Shown one piece after another: positions 1-11,245 of a stretch of DNA of 64,000 bases (the stretch's first letter is position 1; each line of letters starts with the position of its first letter). Both the position numbers and the translations under genes were made by a program. This DNA is from Pyxicephalus adspersus (taxonomy: Eukaryota; Chordata; Amphibia; Anura; Pyxicephalidae): positions 168,822,198 to 168,886,197 of the forward strand of contig NC_092858.1 of the NCBI RefSeq assembly GCF_032062135.1. Direction: 5' to 3'. The notes under the pieces were generated by a model, which worked only from the letters and a program-made list of their open reading frames with translations, made no database searches and was not told where the DNA came from.

Positions 1-29
1 AAAAAAAAATATTTAAAAATGTAATGTAA

Positions 30-335
30 GTGTACGGTAGCACAGTATTATATGAATATTTGTTTGTATTGGACTCAATACAGCTATTTTGTAATAAATC
101 CAATACAAAATTATTTGAATTTCCCGCCAACACCGACGTATGCACCAACGTCACTGGGAAACCCCGGAGATCGTCGCTGCATTCGTCGGCTGGAGATCGA
201 GGAGGAAGGACGTGTCCCCAGGACCTGCGGGGACGACGGGGGATGACAACGGAGCAAGGTGGTTTTTTTTTTTTCGTTAAAGCGACCCCGAGTGTGACTC
301 GGGAATACCGATATTTGCCAACAAAAAGCAAATGA
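30..335 (+). repeat. Dispersed repeat P, copy 1
   Basis: Shares with 10504-10789 the block CCAATACAAAATTATTTGAA, then CCGCC...CACCGAC and CAACGTCACTGGGAA. It ends in CCCCGAGTGTGACTCGGG, a short palindrome also found at 24786-24850. The GC-rich centre is open in one frame by composition only; the 101-residue frame shows no protein family. Confidence 0.65.
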
Positions 336-351
336 CCTTTAAGAAATCCAT

Positions 352-410
352 TCCAGGTTTGCTGGATCACCCAACTTCACTGATTACAGTGTATCCTTTG
401 GAGAGCCTTG
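352..410 (+). repeat. Fragment of palindromic MITE family L
   Basis: CCAGGTTTGCTGGATCACCC followed by TTCACTGATTACAGTGTATCC and TTTGGAGAGC matches one arm of the elements at 2781-2957 and 36398-36622. The other arm is missing. Confidence 0.6.
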
Positions 411-787
411 CTAAGCCAGTGACTTGACTCACTGATATAAATATAAAAGATAATATTTTCCCCTCTACTGAGTGTAATATATCAGTGAAATCATTGTCAT
501 TTCTGCACAGAGCGGCTGTGGTGTCAATTCTCCTCCAATCAGAAAGTTTGATCAATGATCAGATTTAGCATGGTGGTGAATGTGTAACATATTTTATCAC
601 ATAGAATATATTATCATTATATCAGAGGTAATCCACAGGTCAAAGGGTTCCTCTCACTACAATATATACATTCTTGAATTCTTTTTATAATTTCTATTCC
701 TTGACCTAAACAGCACAATGTGGATTCCAGAATGCCGCATGGAAGGCTTATCTGCAATGATATATAATTGGGGTATTTACACTAACC

Positions 788-839
<52 letters not shown>

Positions 840-2052
840 TTCCTTCCTTTTATTATTATTTTCTCATATTGTTTTGTTGTTAATATTTTATGTTGATTGA
901 AATGAATAGCTGTTGCTTCATTGACTCATCCAGGGTGATATCATGGCAAATGTGTAGACAGTGAGTGGGCTTTATTGCTACTCAATTAGTGATTAATAAA
1001 AAGAGATTGAAATGTCATAAAATGGAAAAACAGGAAATGCAAAATATCGTTTCCCTGAAAATTGAACGGTGTGTTATATTTATTTTTGCTCCAAAAAATG
1101 CACTAGGGCTTATTTTTCAGTTATATTTTTTCATGGTAAGAGAAGCGGTAAAGCTCCATGATGGTGATGGTTGCTGAACCAACTGTTGCATTGGAAAGTG
1201 CAGAGCTGGTCATTGAACGTTCAGATTTGCTTCTATAGGTGATTATAAATCATCGATGAAATAACTCAGACCTGGGGATGGGAAATCCGCTGGCACAATA
1301 TTTGCACATGTCAGCTGCTCAGCAAAATTTTGCATTTGGGCAGCAATCAGATAGGTAAGAATGGTCATTGCAGAAGTCATGTCAGGTGATTGTCGCTGGA
1401 AATTAAGGAAATTCTAAAAAAAGGAGTGAACGCTCCACACATAGCGCCATTCTGTTCTATTGGCAAGGGAGGGGGAATAAATGGCACCTCCCTGCGCTAT
1501 TCTCCATAGGAAAGCACAGCAGTCATTCTCTATAAAAAACATAAACATATCAAGAATAATGAAAATAAAAGTATCAGGGAGATGTCACTTATCTTCTGTG
1601 CACATATCTACTTGTTTATTCCCAGTTACTGTTAGTCTATAGTGCTTTTAGTGCATTAGTGATTTTGGTTTTTTTTTCAGGTGGGGGTTGTTTTAGTTAT
1701 ATGCTGTTTGTGTGCTGTCTGGCATAAAATCTGTGCATGTTTTGTTTATTAGTGTCTGTTTTCTTGTTGTCATAGTATAACTATGTTCAGACTGGTGGGG
1801 GGGGGAGGGTTGTGCTGCAAATTGCTTCTTAGTAAAACACTGCCTTGAGGGAGAGACGCCACCAGTAGCATCTACCCATAGGGGCCCCATGGAGAATGAA
1901 TGGGGGCAGCAAAGAGTGTTTCAGTACTGTCTATTGCCGGCTAGGAGAAGCTGGTTCAAAAAACAGTTAGCGAGTGGCTATTGAGGCGCCACCTGCTGGG
2001 AGACACACGGGATTGCTTGATCCCACTGCAGATCTTAACCTGTTCTTAAAGA
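411..2052. other. AT-rich spacer, no gene seen
   Basis: Contains a (TA)n run at 793-836 and short homopolymers (T-run near 1670, G-run near 1800). No protein motif, RNA gene or clear element is recognised. The open frames at 965-1177 and 1693-1890 are short and featureless. Confidence 0.7.
793..836. repeat. (TA)n microsatellite
   Basis: An uninterrupted run of 22 TA dinucleotides. Confidence 0.98.
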
Positions 2053-2625
2053 GGAACTAAACTGAAAAGTGCCTAAAAAATACACTTACCTTCAAGTCAT
2101 CAGTCATGCAGTCATCAGTCCAGGGGTTTCTTCCATCGGGTCCCGCATCGTTCCGGCACCCATCTCCGAGCTGGCGCTCTGGGCGGCGCCATCTTCTCCT
2201 CCTGGTTCTTCATCCTACATCACCCAATCTAGGTGGTTGATGTAGGATGGTAAGAAAACTTTAATTTTACTGCACATACGTGAGATTGGCAAATTTTTCT
2301 CTTGATTGAAATTCTGCAAAAAGGCTCCTTTTACGCATGCTCAGGCAATAGGACAAGCTCTCTATGCACCCGCGTAGTGCAAGATGCATGGCATGCGCAG
2401 AAGGAGCAGCAAAGAGCCTCCAGGGATGCGTGACGTAGGTATCAAGGGAGTGTTTGTGCTCCCATTCATTCTCGATCGCCTAGGCAATCAAAAATTAGGG
2501 GACAGTGCTGCACCCTTTTTATTTTCTTTTTTGCACTTAAAAAAAGCAAACACCAGAATTTTTACCTTGTCCACCTTTTTATGTAAAGTGAAATTTCTGA
2601 GCTTAGATACTCTTTAAGCTTTTTT
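2053..2625 (+). repeat. Dispersed repeat R, copy A
   Basis: One of five related copies (also 4451, 6728, 10790, 12476). Common features are an A-rich start with CACTTACCTTCA, a CCATCTTC block, TACATCAC, a GCATGCGCAGAAGGAGCAGC block, then CCAGGGATGCGTGACG and a T-rich end before CTTTAA. No coding capacity. The class is unknown; the internally palindromic GC-rich centre suggests a non-autonomous DNA element. Confidence 0.65.
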
Positions 2626-2780
2626 GCTACATTTGTTCTATGTCTACTGGTGCTGTTACCTTTTATGTAACCCTTGACTGTTGTTCTTTTATTTTTCTGT
2701 CTACACTCATGGGTGTGTTCTCTTAGTACTAAAACAGCTTAATTCTATATTGTAAAATAAAACCCCAAATGGGTGGCAAT

Positions 2781-2957
2781 GATTTATTAAAGCTCTCCAA
2801 GGCTGGAGAGGATACGCTTTCATCAGTCAGGCTGGGTGATCCAGCAAACCTGGAACGGATCTGGTCCAGGATTGAAAACATGGATGCAGGTTCGCTGGAC
2901 TACTCTTTACTGATGAAAGTGTATCCTCTCCAGTCTTGGAGAGCTTTATTAAATCAA
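2781..2957. mobile_element. Palindromic MITE-like element, family L
   Basis: Arms at about 2783-2827 and 2909-2955 are inverted copies of each other (TTTATTAAAGCTCTCCAAG ... CTTGGAGAGCTTTATTAAA, then GGAGAGGATAC...CTTTCATCAGT). A short centre includes TGGTCCAGGATTGAAAACAT. The 64-residue open frame across it is produced by the palindrome, not by a gene. Confidence 0.8.
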
Positions 2958-4255
2958 GTCTAATGAGTTTGCTCTTTGCACTGCTTATCAAAAACAATTT
3001 CCAAGTGCTTTTACCCCGTAAAATTTTATTTTAACTTTTGCTTTTTTTATCACTGTGTTGCTGCTCTTCTCTGGCTGCAATTAAGTTATATTCAATCTAC
3101 ACTCGTTAAGTTCACCATCGGTTGCAAATTGTTACTCTGGACCGGATTTCTGATCACAACAATGCTGGACCAGGTGATAGGGTGACAACACAGGAGCACA
3201 ACTGGAAGACAGGACAGTGTGGAAGTGGAAGTGTTGTCACCCAATACCAGGAGCTTTTTTTTTAACAAGAATATTCATAGTAAGACCACTATGAATTACT
3301 TATAAAGCCAGAGATTTAAAACAACTAAAACAACTTTTACAGATTTTTTAAGGTATTTCATCTCTTCATTATTTTATTCTTTCGGTTCTGTAGTCTAGAG
3401 TGTATTTATGTAATTGTTTCCCCTTCCCTGTTTTGAGTTTCCTCTATGAATTCTAATTGTGTTTCCTGAAGAAGCAAGTATGAAGTTGTTGTGAAACGCG
3501 TTGTGTAATCTGCATGGGCCAATCAATAATTTTTTATTGTCATGATGTTTTTGGTGACATTATCATTGATTACTGATGTCAACCCAATGTGTACATTGAT
3601 GGTTTTTGTTACTGCTTTAAAAGCCGATTTAGTTGTTTCATTTTTTTTTTAACAATTACAACATGTTCATTTTGTACTAAATCTTCATCCAGCTCTGAAT
3701 AAAATGTAATTGTACAAAAAGCACTTGTCGATGTATTCAGTTACTTTTTCAGTCTAGTTTTATTAAGTTTTAGTGGAAAATAATCATACCATAATATAAT
3801 ATATATTTCATCATGATCACTTTTTTCACTTATAATAGTTTTGATTGTAACATTTTGTGCACTAGTATATACAGGAACGTGGAATAAATAGCGACCTGCC
3901 TAATAAGAAAATGTATTATTAAGATGATATGGAGGATTTCTTCCTCGGATTCACCATTTAAAAGAGTGGGTAACACTGTACAGAAATAAATTGTAAATTT
4001 GAACACTATTTTTATGATATTCTTATTATATGTATGCTACACTGTGAGTTTTGTTTTATGGCGTATGTATATTATGTGTTGGTCGTATATGAAAATAATT
4101 AAAAACAATAAAAATGTTAATAATAAAAAATATATATATATATAATATATAAAAGTCATAAGAACAAATATAAAAGGACACACTAGTATAAACAAAAGTC
4201 AGTAAAAATGTGGATAGAGTATAAATAAATGCAAATACACAAGTATCCAATACAC
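2958..4255. other. AT-rich spacer with a short inverted repeat
   Basis: Contains the inverted repeat at 3180-3242 and the motif CCTGAAGAAG...GTGAAACGCGTTG at 3466-3505. T-rich and AT-rich runs elsewhere. No gene seen. Confidence 0.65.
3180..3242. repeat. 12-bp perfect inverted repeat
   Basis: GGGTGACAACAC at 3180-3191 pairs exactly with GTGTTGTCACCC at 3231-3242, with a 39-base loop. It could be the remnant of a terminal-inverted-repeat element or a chance hairpin. Confidence 0.75.
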
Positions 4256-4412
4256 ATGATATTATTATTATTATTATTATTATTAAACAGGATTTATATA
4301 GCACCAACATATTACGCAGCGCTGTACATTAAATAAGGATTGCAAAAACAGACTAATACAGACAGTGATATAGGAGGAGAGGACCCTGTCCCGAAGAGCT
4401 TACAATCTAGGT
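4256..4412 (-). mobile_element. LINE 3' tail with (ATT)n, copy 1
   Basis: (ATT)n then AACAGGATTTATATAGC, CAACATATTACGCAGCGC and TGTACATTAAATA, continuing into GAGGACCCTGTCCCGAAGAGC. This is the 3' end of the CR1/L2/Rex1-like LINE seen at length at 14225 and 20165, read on the minus strand. Confidence 0.85.
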
Positions 4413-4450
4413 ACTTCTATACACAAATTGCCATTAAGCGGACCCAAACT

Positions 4451-4920
4451 CAAAGTCTTTACTTTACATAAAAGGGCAGACATAAGGGGTTCTATAAAGT
4501 AAAAATCTGCAAGACAAAAAGGGTGCAGAACTGCTGTGGCGATCAAGACTGAATGGGAGCGCAGAGCTCCCCCGGGATACCTACATCACAAATTCCGGGA
4601 GGCTTTTGGCTTATCCTTCTGCACATGCCCAATGTCGGCCATGCACAGAAGGGGCATTTTCTTCACTAAGGGGAAAGAGATGCTGATTTCACGCATGCGC
4701 AGTTGGATAGGCTCTTTATGCACCTGCGTAGTGCAAGATCAGGTGACGTAGTTAGTAGACTAAAGAAGAAGACAGAAGATGGCCACACTTGACGACGTAG
4801 AAGAATTCCAGGATGGAATGGCACCGGATCAAGGAATGGTCCAGCGCCATCGAGAATTCTGTGGGATTAAAGGTAAATGTGCTTTGTTTTCGCTTTAGTT
4901 CGACTTAAAAAAGGAACCTG
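4451..4920 (-). repeat. Dispersed repeat R, copy B
   Basis: Reverse orientation relative to copy A. It includes GATCAAGACTGAATGGGAGC, TCCGGGAGGC...CCTTCTGCACATGC, CACGCATGCGCAG and AGAAGATGGCC, ending near GCTTTAGTTCGACTTAA. The same blocks recur at 12476-12850. Confidence 0.65.
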
Positions 4921-5538
4921 ACCCTAAATCAAGTGGGAGTTGGAGATTGATCAAGACATAAAAATGATTCATGTTTTATGGTCCTCTAAATGTTGGCATG
5001 CCAGGGGTGTGTCATTTTCCTACATGGAACCAAAAAATTGTCCCTCTTCACCATCTCCAAATATCAGCAGGTGAGTGGTTGGTATTGTAGACCCTTGTAT
5101 TGAAGTTTGCTCCCTCGTCCCTTACTAAGTGTCATCTGTATCATAACGTTGTGATATTATCTATGTAATATTACTCCAAGTTACACTAAAGGCCTGGATT
5201 GGGTATCCTTAAAAAAAAGGCACCTTTGTGGCCTTGACTGCCAAGAACAGGTTGGACAAGGTGTTCCTGAAAAGAAATGTCACTCAGATTGGAAGCGGTA
5301 TGATTATGAGTGTGATGAGGGCTGTCTGCCGCAGCGGTGTCAACAAGCCTGAGCGATGCTGGTGTAATCTGAATGGATGACTGATATGTGCCATATGTGT
5401 GTTACTTGACACGTAGCTCTGCCTTTAAAATAATAATGTACTAGAGGGTGAGATGGAACATTTTTACATTTTTTATTGTTTTTTGGACTGTGTTTGAGTT
5501 GCCCTTGTCACATTTGACACACTTATGATAACTTGTTG
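4921..5538. other. Spacer left of the assembly gap
   Basis: Unique-looking sequence with AT-rich stretches. TGGCATGCCAGGGGTGTGTC at 4993 resembles a fragment near 42868 (ATGGCAGGGGCGTGTC). No gene seen. Confidence 0.6.
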
Positions 5539-5991
5539 NNNNNNNNNNNNNNNNNNNNNNNNNNNNNNNNNNNNNNNNNNNNNNNNNNNNNNNNNNNNNN
5601 NNNNNNNNNNNNNNNNNNNNNNNNNNNNNNNNNNNNNNNNNNNNNNNNNNNNNNNNNNNNNNNNNNNNNNNNNNNNNNNNNNNNNNNNNNNNNNNNNNNN
5701 NNNNNNNNNNNNNNNNNNNNNNNNNNNNNNNNNNNNNNNNNNNNNNNNNNNNNNNNNNNNNNNNNNNNNNNNNNNNNNNNNNNNNNNNNNNNNNNNNNNN
5801 NNNNNNNNNNNNNNNNNNNNNNNNNNNNNNNNNNNNNNNNNNNNNNNNNNNNNNNNNNNNNNNNNNNNNNNNNNNNNNNNNNNNNNNNNNNNNNNNNNNN
5901 NNNNNNNNNNNNNNNNNNNNNNNNNNNNNNNNNNNNNNNNNNNNNNNNNNNNNNNNNNNNNNNNNNNNNNNNNNNNNNNNNNNNNNNNNNN
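5539..5991. other. Assembly gap (453 N)
   Basis: A run of N. Open frames crossing it are artefacts. It begins just before a SINE, a common place for assemblies to break. Confidence 0.99.
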
Positions 5992-6011
5992 TACCATTAA
6001 GTTTTATGCCG

Positions 6012-6305
6012 TGGGCAGCAAGGTGGCTCAGTGGTTATCACTCTGGCCTTTGCAGTGCTGCGTCCCAGGTTCAAACCTTAGTCACAACACTATCTGCATG
6101 GGGTTTGCTGGTTATCCTCGTGTCTGCGTGGATTTCTTCTTGGGTACTCCGGTTTCCTAATACTTTACACTGTATTTAAGACATATGACTATGGTAGGGA
6201 CATTAGATTGTGAGCCCCTTTAAGGGACAGCTAGTGATATGACTATGGACTCTGTACAGCGCTGTTTAATATGTTGGTGCTATATAAATACTGTATATTA
6301 ATAAT
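6012..6305 (+). mobile_element. tRNA-derived SINE, full-length-like copy
   Basis: The head is tRNA-like, with A box TGGCTCAGTGGTTA (6024-6037) and B box GGTTCAAACC (6068-6077). The central block includes CTGCATGGGGTTTGC, CGTGTCTGCGTGGATTTC and ACTCCGGTTTCCT, resembling the central domain of vertebrate V-type SINEs. The 3' end TGTACAGCGCTG...GGTGCTATATAAATA is the same as the LINE tail in this window, so the SINE probably uses that LINE's machinery. Confidence 0.85.
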
Positions 6306-6727
6306 AGTAAATGTGTGCCAAAACAAGAATTGCCAACTCACTGCAGCACAACACATAGCAGTGCTACATGCAAAAATACACAGCAATGCACAGGAATAAT
6401 TCTGATTATTGTTGGTAATACTTCTACCACTTTCTACTAATGCTGTAACATGTAGGATGAATATCTGAGATCTTCCAAAAACATTTGATTTAGGTTTTTT
6501 ACAAAACCCACCAATAAACTTTTCTTATGTGCTTTCTTTTGACCTGCTAAATATATATTCGAAATTTGATATTGATTTATTTTTATTTATTTTAAAAATG
6601 ATCTGGGTTAACATTTTGTAAGTTCATTTTTTTATTTTGCTGATGCACATAAATAGTGTTTCTGCCCTTTGTTTGCAGCAGGTGTTCACATAGTGTTGTG
6701 GTTATAGTAGAACTATCAGTAAAATAA
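6306..6727. other. Spacer, no gene seen
   Basis: GCA/TGC-rich start (6330-6400), then AT-rich. Only short uninformative frames. Confidence 0.65.
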
Positions 6728-7045
6728 AAAAAACACTTACCTTCACTTTTGCAGAGTCCTTGATCCCTCCACAATTGGATTTGATTCGGTCTGGCACAGT
6801 CCGGGGTTCTTTCTTTATCTTGGCACGGAACAGCCAGGTCTTGCCATCTTCCACCTTCACCTTTCAGATTCTGCTTACATCACTTGATCTTGGGCATGGG
6901 CAGATGGAGCAGCCCAAAACCCCCTGGTATACGTAACAGGGGAATCCCAGGTGTCTTTGGGCTCCTATTCAGGCTTTACCGCCGTGGCAATAAAGACAGA
7001 AGGAGTTTGCACCCTCATACCATATATTTAGTTCCCCCATTGCCT
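6728..7045 (+). repeat. Dispersed repeat R, copy C
   Basis: Same orientation as copy A: CACTTACCTTCAC, GCCATCTTCCACC, TACATCACTTGATC, CAGATGGAGCAGCCC, CCCCCTGGTATACGTAAC and GGCTCCTATTCAGG. More diverged than copies A and D. Confidence 0.6.
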
Positions 7046-9112
7046 AATTCAACATTTATTTGTTTTGCCACTGGCCAATATGTACAAAGAAGGGGGCCTA
7101 AGCTTTATTTTAAATTAAACTTTGCTAAAGCTTTTCGATTGGTTGTGGTTGCTGCTTACACTGGCCAAGTCAGGCCTATAACTACTTGATATAAAAAAAA
7201 ATATATAATTTTATCAGCTCAAGAACACAATCAGACTGCTGCTGTATGTGAGCTGAGCAACTTGTAAAGGAAACCAATCCACAGCCAAATATGTTCTGAC
7301 TGCATAGACTGTTGCTGAGGCTGTCCATAAAAAATGCATTGTTCTAGAATATTGTAGAGAAAGAGAAAGAAAAGACAGGCTTTCATGGGGAAAGGACTTT
7401 TTCTTAAAATTTGTAATTTTATTTGGTAAATTATTAACTACACTAGAAAGAGTTAATCTTCCCTAGACCTAGGCTAACACACGATCACGATCTAGGCATC
7501 ATACAATAGTCAAAACACATTAGAGATCATGTAATGACAACATAGACTTGTTTCCCTTCTCGACACGTTTCACCCAGGAGGACTTCCTCAGGGGATTAGG
7601 GAACCTTGGGAATTACAATCAAAGATAGTATATTCAAATAATGCAATGAAAAGGTACATGAAGAAAAATAGAATATTGTATACAACTTTAGGGCATCACT
7701 AAAGTAAGTGCAAAGAAAAATCCTATGGCAGTGTCCAGATTCCTATGCCATTTTTTAACAGGAGTATGGCTACTGGCCTTTAAAATGTAAAAGTTTGACT
7801 TCAATAGAGTCCAGGGCAAAAGTGAAGTTTGCAAAAGTATTTGCAAAGTTTACAGACTTTCCTAAGTTCGTCCATCACTAGTCATTTTTCAGCACATCGT
7901 TCCTCTAAATCATTGCGTGAGTGCGGATAATTCTGAGTCAGCCGATGGGATAACTGTGATAAAATATTGCAGACACTGAGTAAGAGGAGCCGACTCTGTC
8001 ACATGCAAAGTGTATACATTCACCGTGACTCAGCCCTGGAAGATGAATTCCCATATTGCTGTGAATGCCCTGCAGCATCCTCCACAGTGCACACTCCATC
8101 ATCATGACAGGCGGAGATGGGAGAGGTTTTCAAACACACCTTGCAGCACTGGATCACATGTGTGTATTCCACCCTTCCCTGGCAATCTGCTGGCAGGGAT
8201 CACCTACACTGTGCATCTGCCAAGCTGAATGTTGGAGGCATAGGGAAAAATAAGTTCATCTTTGCAACATCCAAAATGATATTTTTACTTATTGTCTATG
8301 GTTCCCTAAGATATGACAACACTATATACATAAACAAATGTTCCCTCTAGTGACATATGCACATATTTGCCATGATAGTGCCAACAATGTGCCATGCCCG
8401 AGCAATCTGCTTTGCATGGCCACTTCACCAGGGGCACATATGGCAGGGTGACAGGGCAGGAGCAGAATTTTGGACAGTTATGAACCCAAAACAGAATGTG
8501 CCAAAGCAAGGAGCTTCATGGAGGAACCACATGGTAGTATTTTAGAGTCCATTGAGACTTTGGCATAAATGAATGTGTGCTATTGTGCAAATTATTGTCC
8601 AATGCCTTAAAGCATTCCATTCTAAGTAATGAAATAGCAATGCACAAGAGTTTCCAAGATATGCAAGATATGCAAGATATGCAAGATTATTTCCAACTTA
8701 GTGCAGCACAATGCACAGTTTTGTATTACTATGGGTTGTGGTGCACAGCAAGGAAGCTGTGTTGCCTAATGCATTATGGTGCAATAAAAAAGGCCACTAC
8801 TATAACCCTTCTGCATGTACCGTGCACTTTATCACAATGCACTACATTAGGCTAAAACCTTTTTTAGTAGTAGAAGTCCTACTGGATTTTACTGCAATGA
8901 TTGTTTGTGTTTGACATTTTTCTTCACTTTATGTCCCAGTGGTTTCACCAGAAATGTAAGAGAACTCTGACACAAAAGAGAACAGACACAAAAAAATGAA
9001 ATGCTAAAAATCAAAACAATCAAAAGTAAATTTCTAAATATCTTAAGAGTGGCCAATGATTCAATGCATCTGGACATGTGAAAATCCAGACATTCAGAAT
9101 AATGTGCCGGTG
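7046..9112. other. Spacer, no gene seen
   Basis: Mixed composition. Contains a reverse-strand form of the CCTGAGGAAG...GTGAAACGTGTCG motif at 7559-7600 and a short tandem array at 8654-8690. Several overlapping short frames at 8010-8550 and 8577-8914 show no domain. Confidence 0.6.
8654..8690 (+). repeat. 9-bp tandem repeat (ATGCAAGAT)n
   Basis: Three exact and one partial copy of ATGCAAGAT, giving QDM repeats in one frame. Confidence 0.95.
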
Positions 9113-9598
9113 TTCCAAGACTAATAACATCTGTTAGTGTTCTGAACCACCACACCAACCATTCAGTAATGGAGACACCAGAGAATGTTCCACCTACCAA
9201 ACAAGATCTGGAATTAGCCTTTATCCCCTTCTCCCCCCTCACATCTAACTTGTAGAATGAAGCTTTCTGGGTCTGAGGAACACATTGGCCTCACAATAGA
9301 AGTTATGCCTTGCAATGGTGGATAACTAGGTGAACAAGATGACAGAAATGGGACCAACTCTGGCCACTTTTTGGCAGTACGTCCACCACAAAACCCTGGG
9401 ATTGGAGCACGTCCCTAACATGGCTCCATTGCCGCTCATTGGTGTTTCGCTGTTACTGTTATGCAAGTCTTACAATATATGTAACCATCAGCCATAGTGC
9501 ACGTCTTCCTTATCATTCTACAAAACTATTCCCTCAGGGTGTCACCTCTTTGGAGGTGTGTTGGTTCCGAACACTAACAGATGTCAATGGTCTTGGAA
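9113..9598. mobile_element. Fold-back element of about 490 bp
   Basis: The left arm (9113-9160) begins TTCCAAGAC and contains ACATCTGTTAGTGTTC. The right arm (9552-9598) is its inverted copy with a few changes (GAACACTAACAGATGT ... GTCTTGGAA). Similarity seems to continue inward for roughly 25 more bases. The interior is non-coding. No target duplication was found, so the class is unclear. Confidence 0.7.
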
Positions 9599-9747
9599 AA
9601 CTATTCCTCACCTGGTAATATATGAATTATCGGGGTGTTAAAAAGATTTGCTGGGTCATAAAAAAATGTTGGCTTGTTGAGGAGAAAGCTCACACAAGCA
9701 CTTCAATGCAAATTCCCTATGGAGGAAAAGCACAATACAGCACAGCC

Positions 9748-9749
9748 CA

Positions 9750-9783
<34 letters not shown>

Positions 9784-9855
9784 ATTATTAATAATAAACA
9801 GGATTTATATAGCGCCAACATATTACGCAGCGCTGTACATTAAATAGGGATATAG
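9748..9855 (-). mobile_element. LINE 3' tail with (ATT)n, copy 2
   Basis: (ATT)n/AATAAT, then AACAGGATTTATATAGCGCC, AACATATTACGCAGCGC, TGTACATTAAATAGGGAT. Severe 5' truncation leaves only the 3' tail of the family. Confidence 0.85.
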
Positions 9856-10503
9856 ACTACTTCTGGAAAAACTCGGTCCTTGTGATGTGATTATTGTACA
9901 GCAAGGAAATTTAATATTTTCCATATCAGTTCAGTTTCTCATCTCAAGGATTATAGAGGCCCAGCAACCAGTAATTATTATTGATCTGGTGACTTTGACA
10001 TTAGAGCTGCGTGACTTTGATTGCGCTACATATTCATTAACTTATCCTGGCTGTGCTGTTTCCCAGCACTCATATTGCAGGGAAATTATATTCTACACCT
10101 TGTTCCTGCATTCCAAACTTCCCACACAACACCTGACACCGGCATTTATTCTTCATGTCCAAGGCAAGTAAGGTTCAGGTGCCCAGTCAATTAAAGGACA
10201 GCTCCACCTTCATTAAGGAAAAACAACTGAACGTATAGATGAGCTACATGTTGTAAATAATTCAAAACTTAAATGTACAAACTGTGAAACTTTTGGATTT
10301 TTTGCATAATTTTATTTTTTTTAGATTACATGAATACTGTTGTGTAAGACTTCTAGTAGGAGAGGACCTACTAGCTTTGTGCAACCCACCAGCTAGAAAC
10401 ACTCTATGCCACATATACAGGTTTTGTCCTTCTCCCAGCCTGTAAATGAACAGAGAAAAAAGTAGCAAAACACTATTAAGCTCATCAATATGACAGTAAA
10501 CCC
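9856..10503. other. Spacer, no gene seen
   Basis: AT-rich. The 94-residue frame at 9887-10171 and the 99-residue frame at 10262-10561 show no recognisable domain. Confidence 0.6.
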
Positions 10504-10789
10504 CACATCCAATACAAAATAATTTGAATTTACCGCCACATTCCCGCACGCACCGACACAAGTACCAACGTCACTGGGAACTCCTGGGGAACAGATGGAG
10601 GGGCATGGATGGGCAGGACACTGGAGGACACTGGTGGGACCAAGTACGTTTTATTCTATATTTTTTTAGCTACCGCGAGTGTGGCCACTGCTATTAGCTG
10701 TTTTTTTTACCCCAAGCCACCCTCGGGCTCACAGCTTCAGAGGGTCCACATACCGGCCAGGAGGTTAATTCTGCAGATCCCTCGATTGT
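10504..10789 (+). repeat. Dispersed repeat P, copy 2
   Basis: Begins TCCAATACAAAATAATTTG and ACCGCCAC, with CACCGACAC and CAACGTCACTGGGAA, as in copy 1. The right part has TACCGCGAGTGTGGCC, a decayed form of the terminal palindrome. Confidence 0.6.
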
Positions 10790-11245
10790 GCTGGAGCTTT
10801 CCTTGATTGGGTCCTATGCCAACCTTGAATTCTCCTTCTTGCCGGCATGGAGGAAGCGCCAGGTGCTGCCATCTTTAGCCTTCTTTTTCCTTCTTCTGGG
10901 TACATCACATAGTATGCTGTAAAGGGGAAAAAAAAGAGTGCCAATTTTACTGCACATGCATAAGATCAGCATCTCTTTCCCCTTAGTGAAGGAAAATGTC
11001 CCTGAGATCCGGCATGCACAGAAGGAGCAGCTAGGAGCCCCCTGGAATGCTAACGTCACGCATCCCGGGAGGCTCCCGGCTGCTCCTTCTGTGCATGCCC
11101 GATCAGGCTCTCCACATCCATTCTGTCTTGATCACCGCAGCAATCAAGGGAGAAAGGGAAGGTGCTTCACCCTTTTTTTTTTACTTTTCTACTTTTTATG
11201 AAAGTGTTGTCTACCCCTTTAAAGTAAAGTAAAACCTTTAGGTTG
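10790..11245 (+). repeat. Dispersed repeat R, copy D
   Basis: Shows the family's internal palindrome best: CATGCACAGAAGGAGCAGC (about 11013) and GCTGCTCCTTCTGTGCATG (about 11079) are inverted copies, separated by GGAGCCCCC...CGTCACGCATCCCGGGAGG. The copy ends in a T-run and CCCCTTTAAAGT. Confidence 0.7.

Noticed and set aside
6012..6090. A functional tRNA gene
   Set aside because: A and B boxes are present, but the fold is degenerate and the sequence continues into a SINE body.
5473..6160. Frames of 155-211 residues
   Set aside because: They are made almost entirely of N from the assembly gap.
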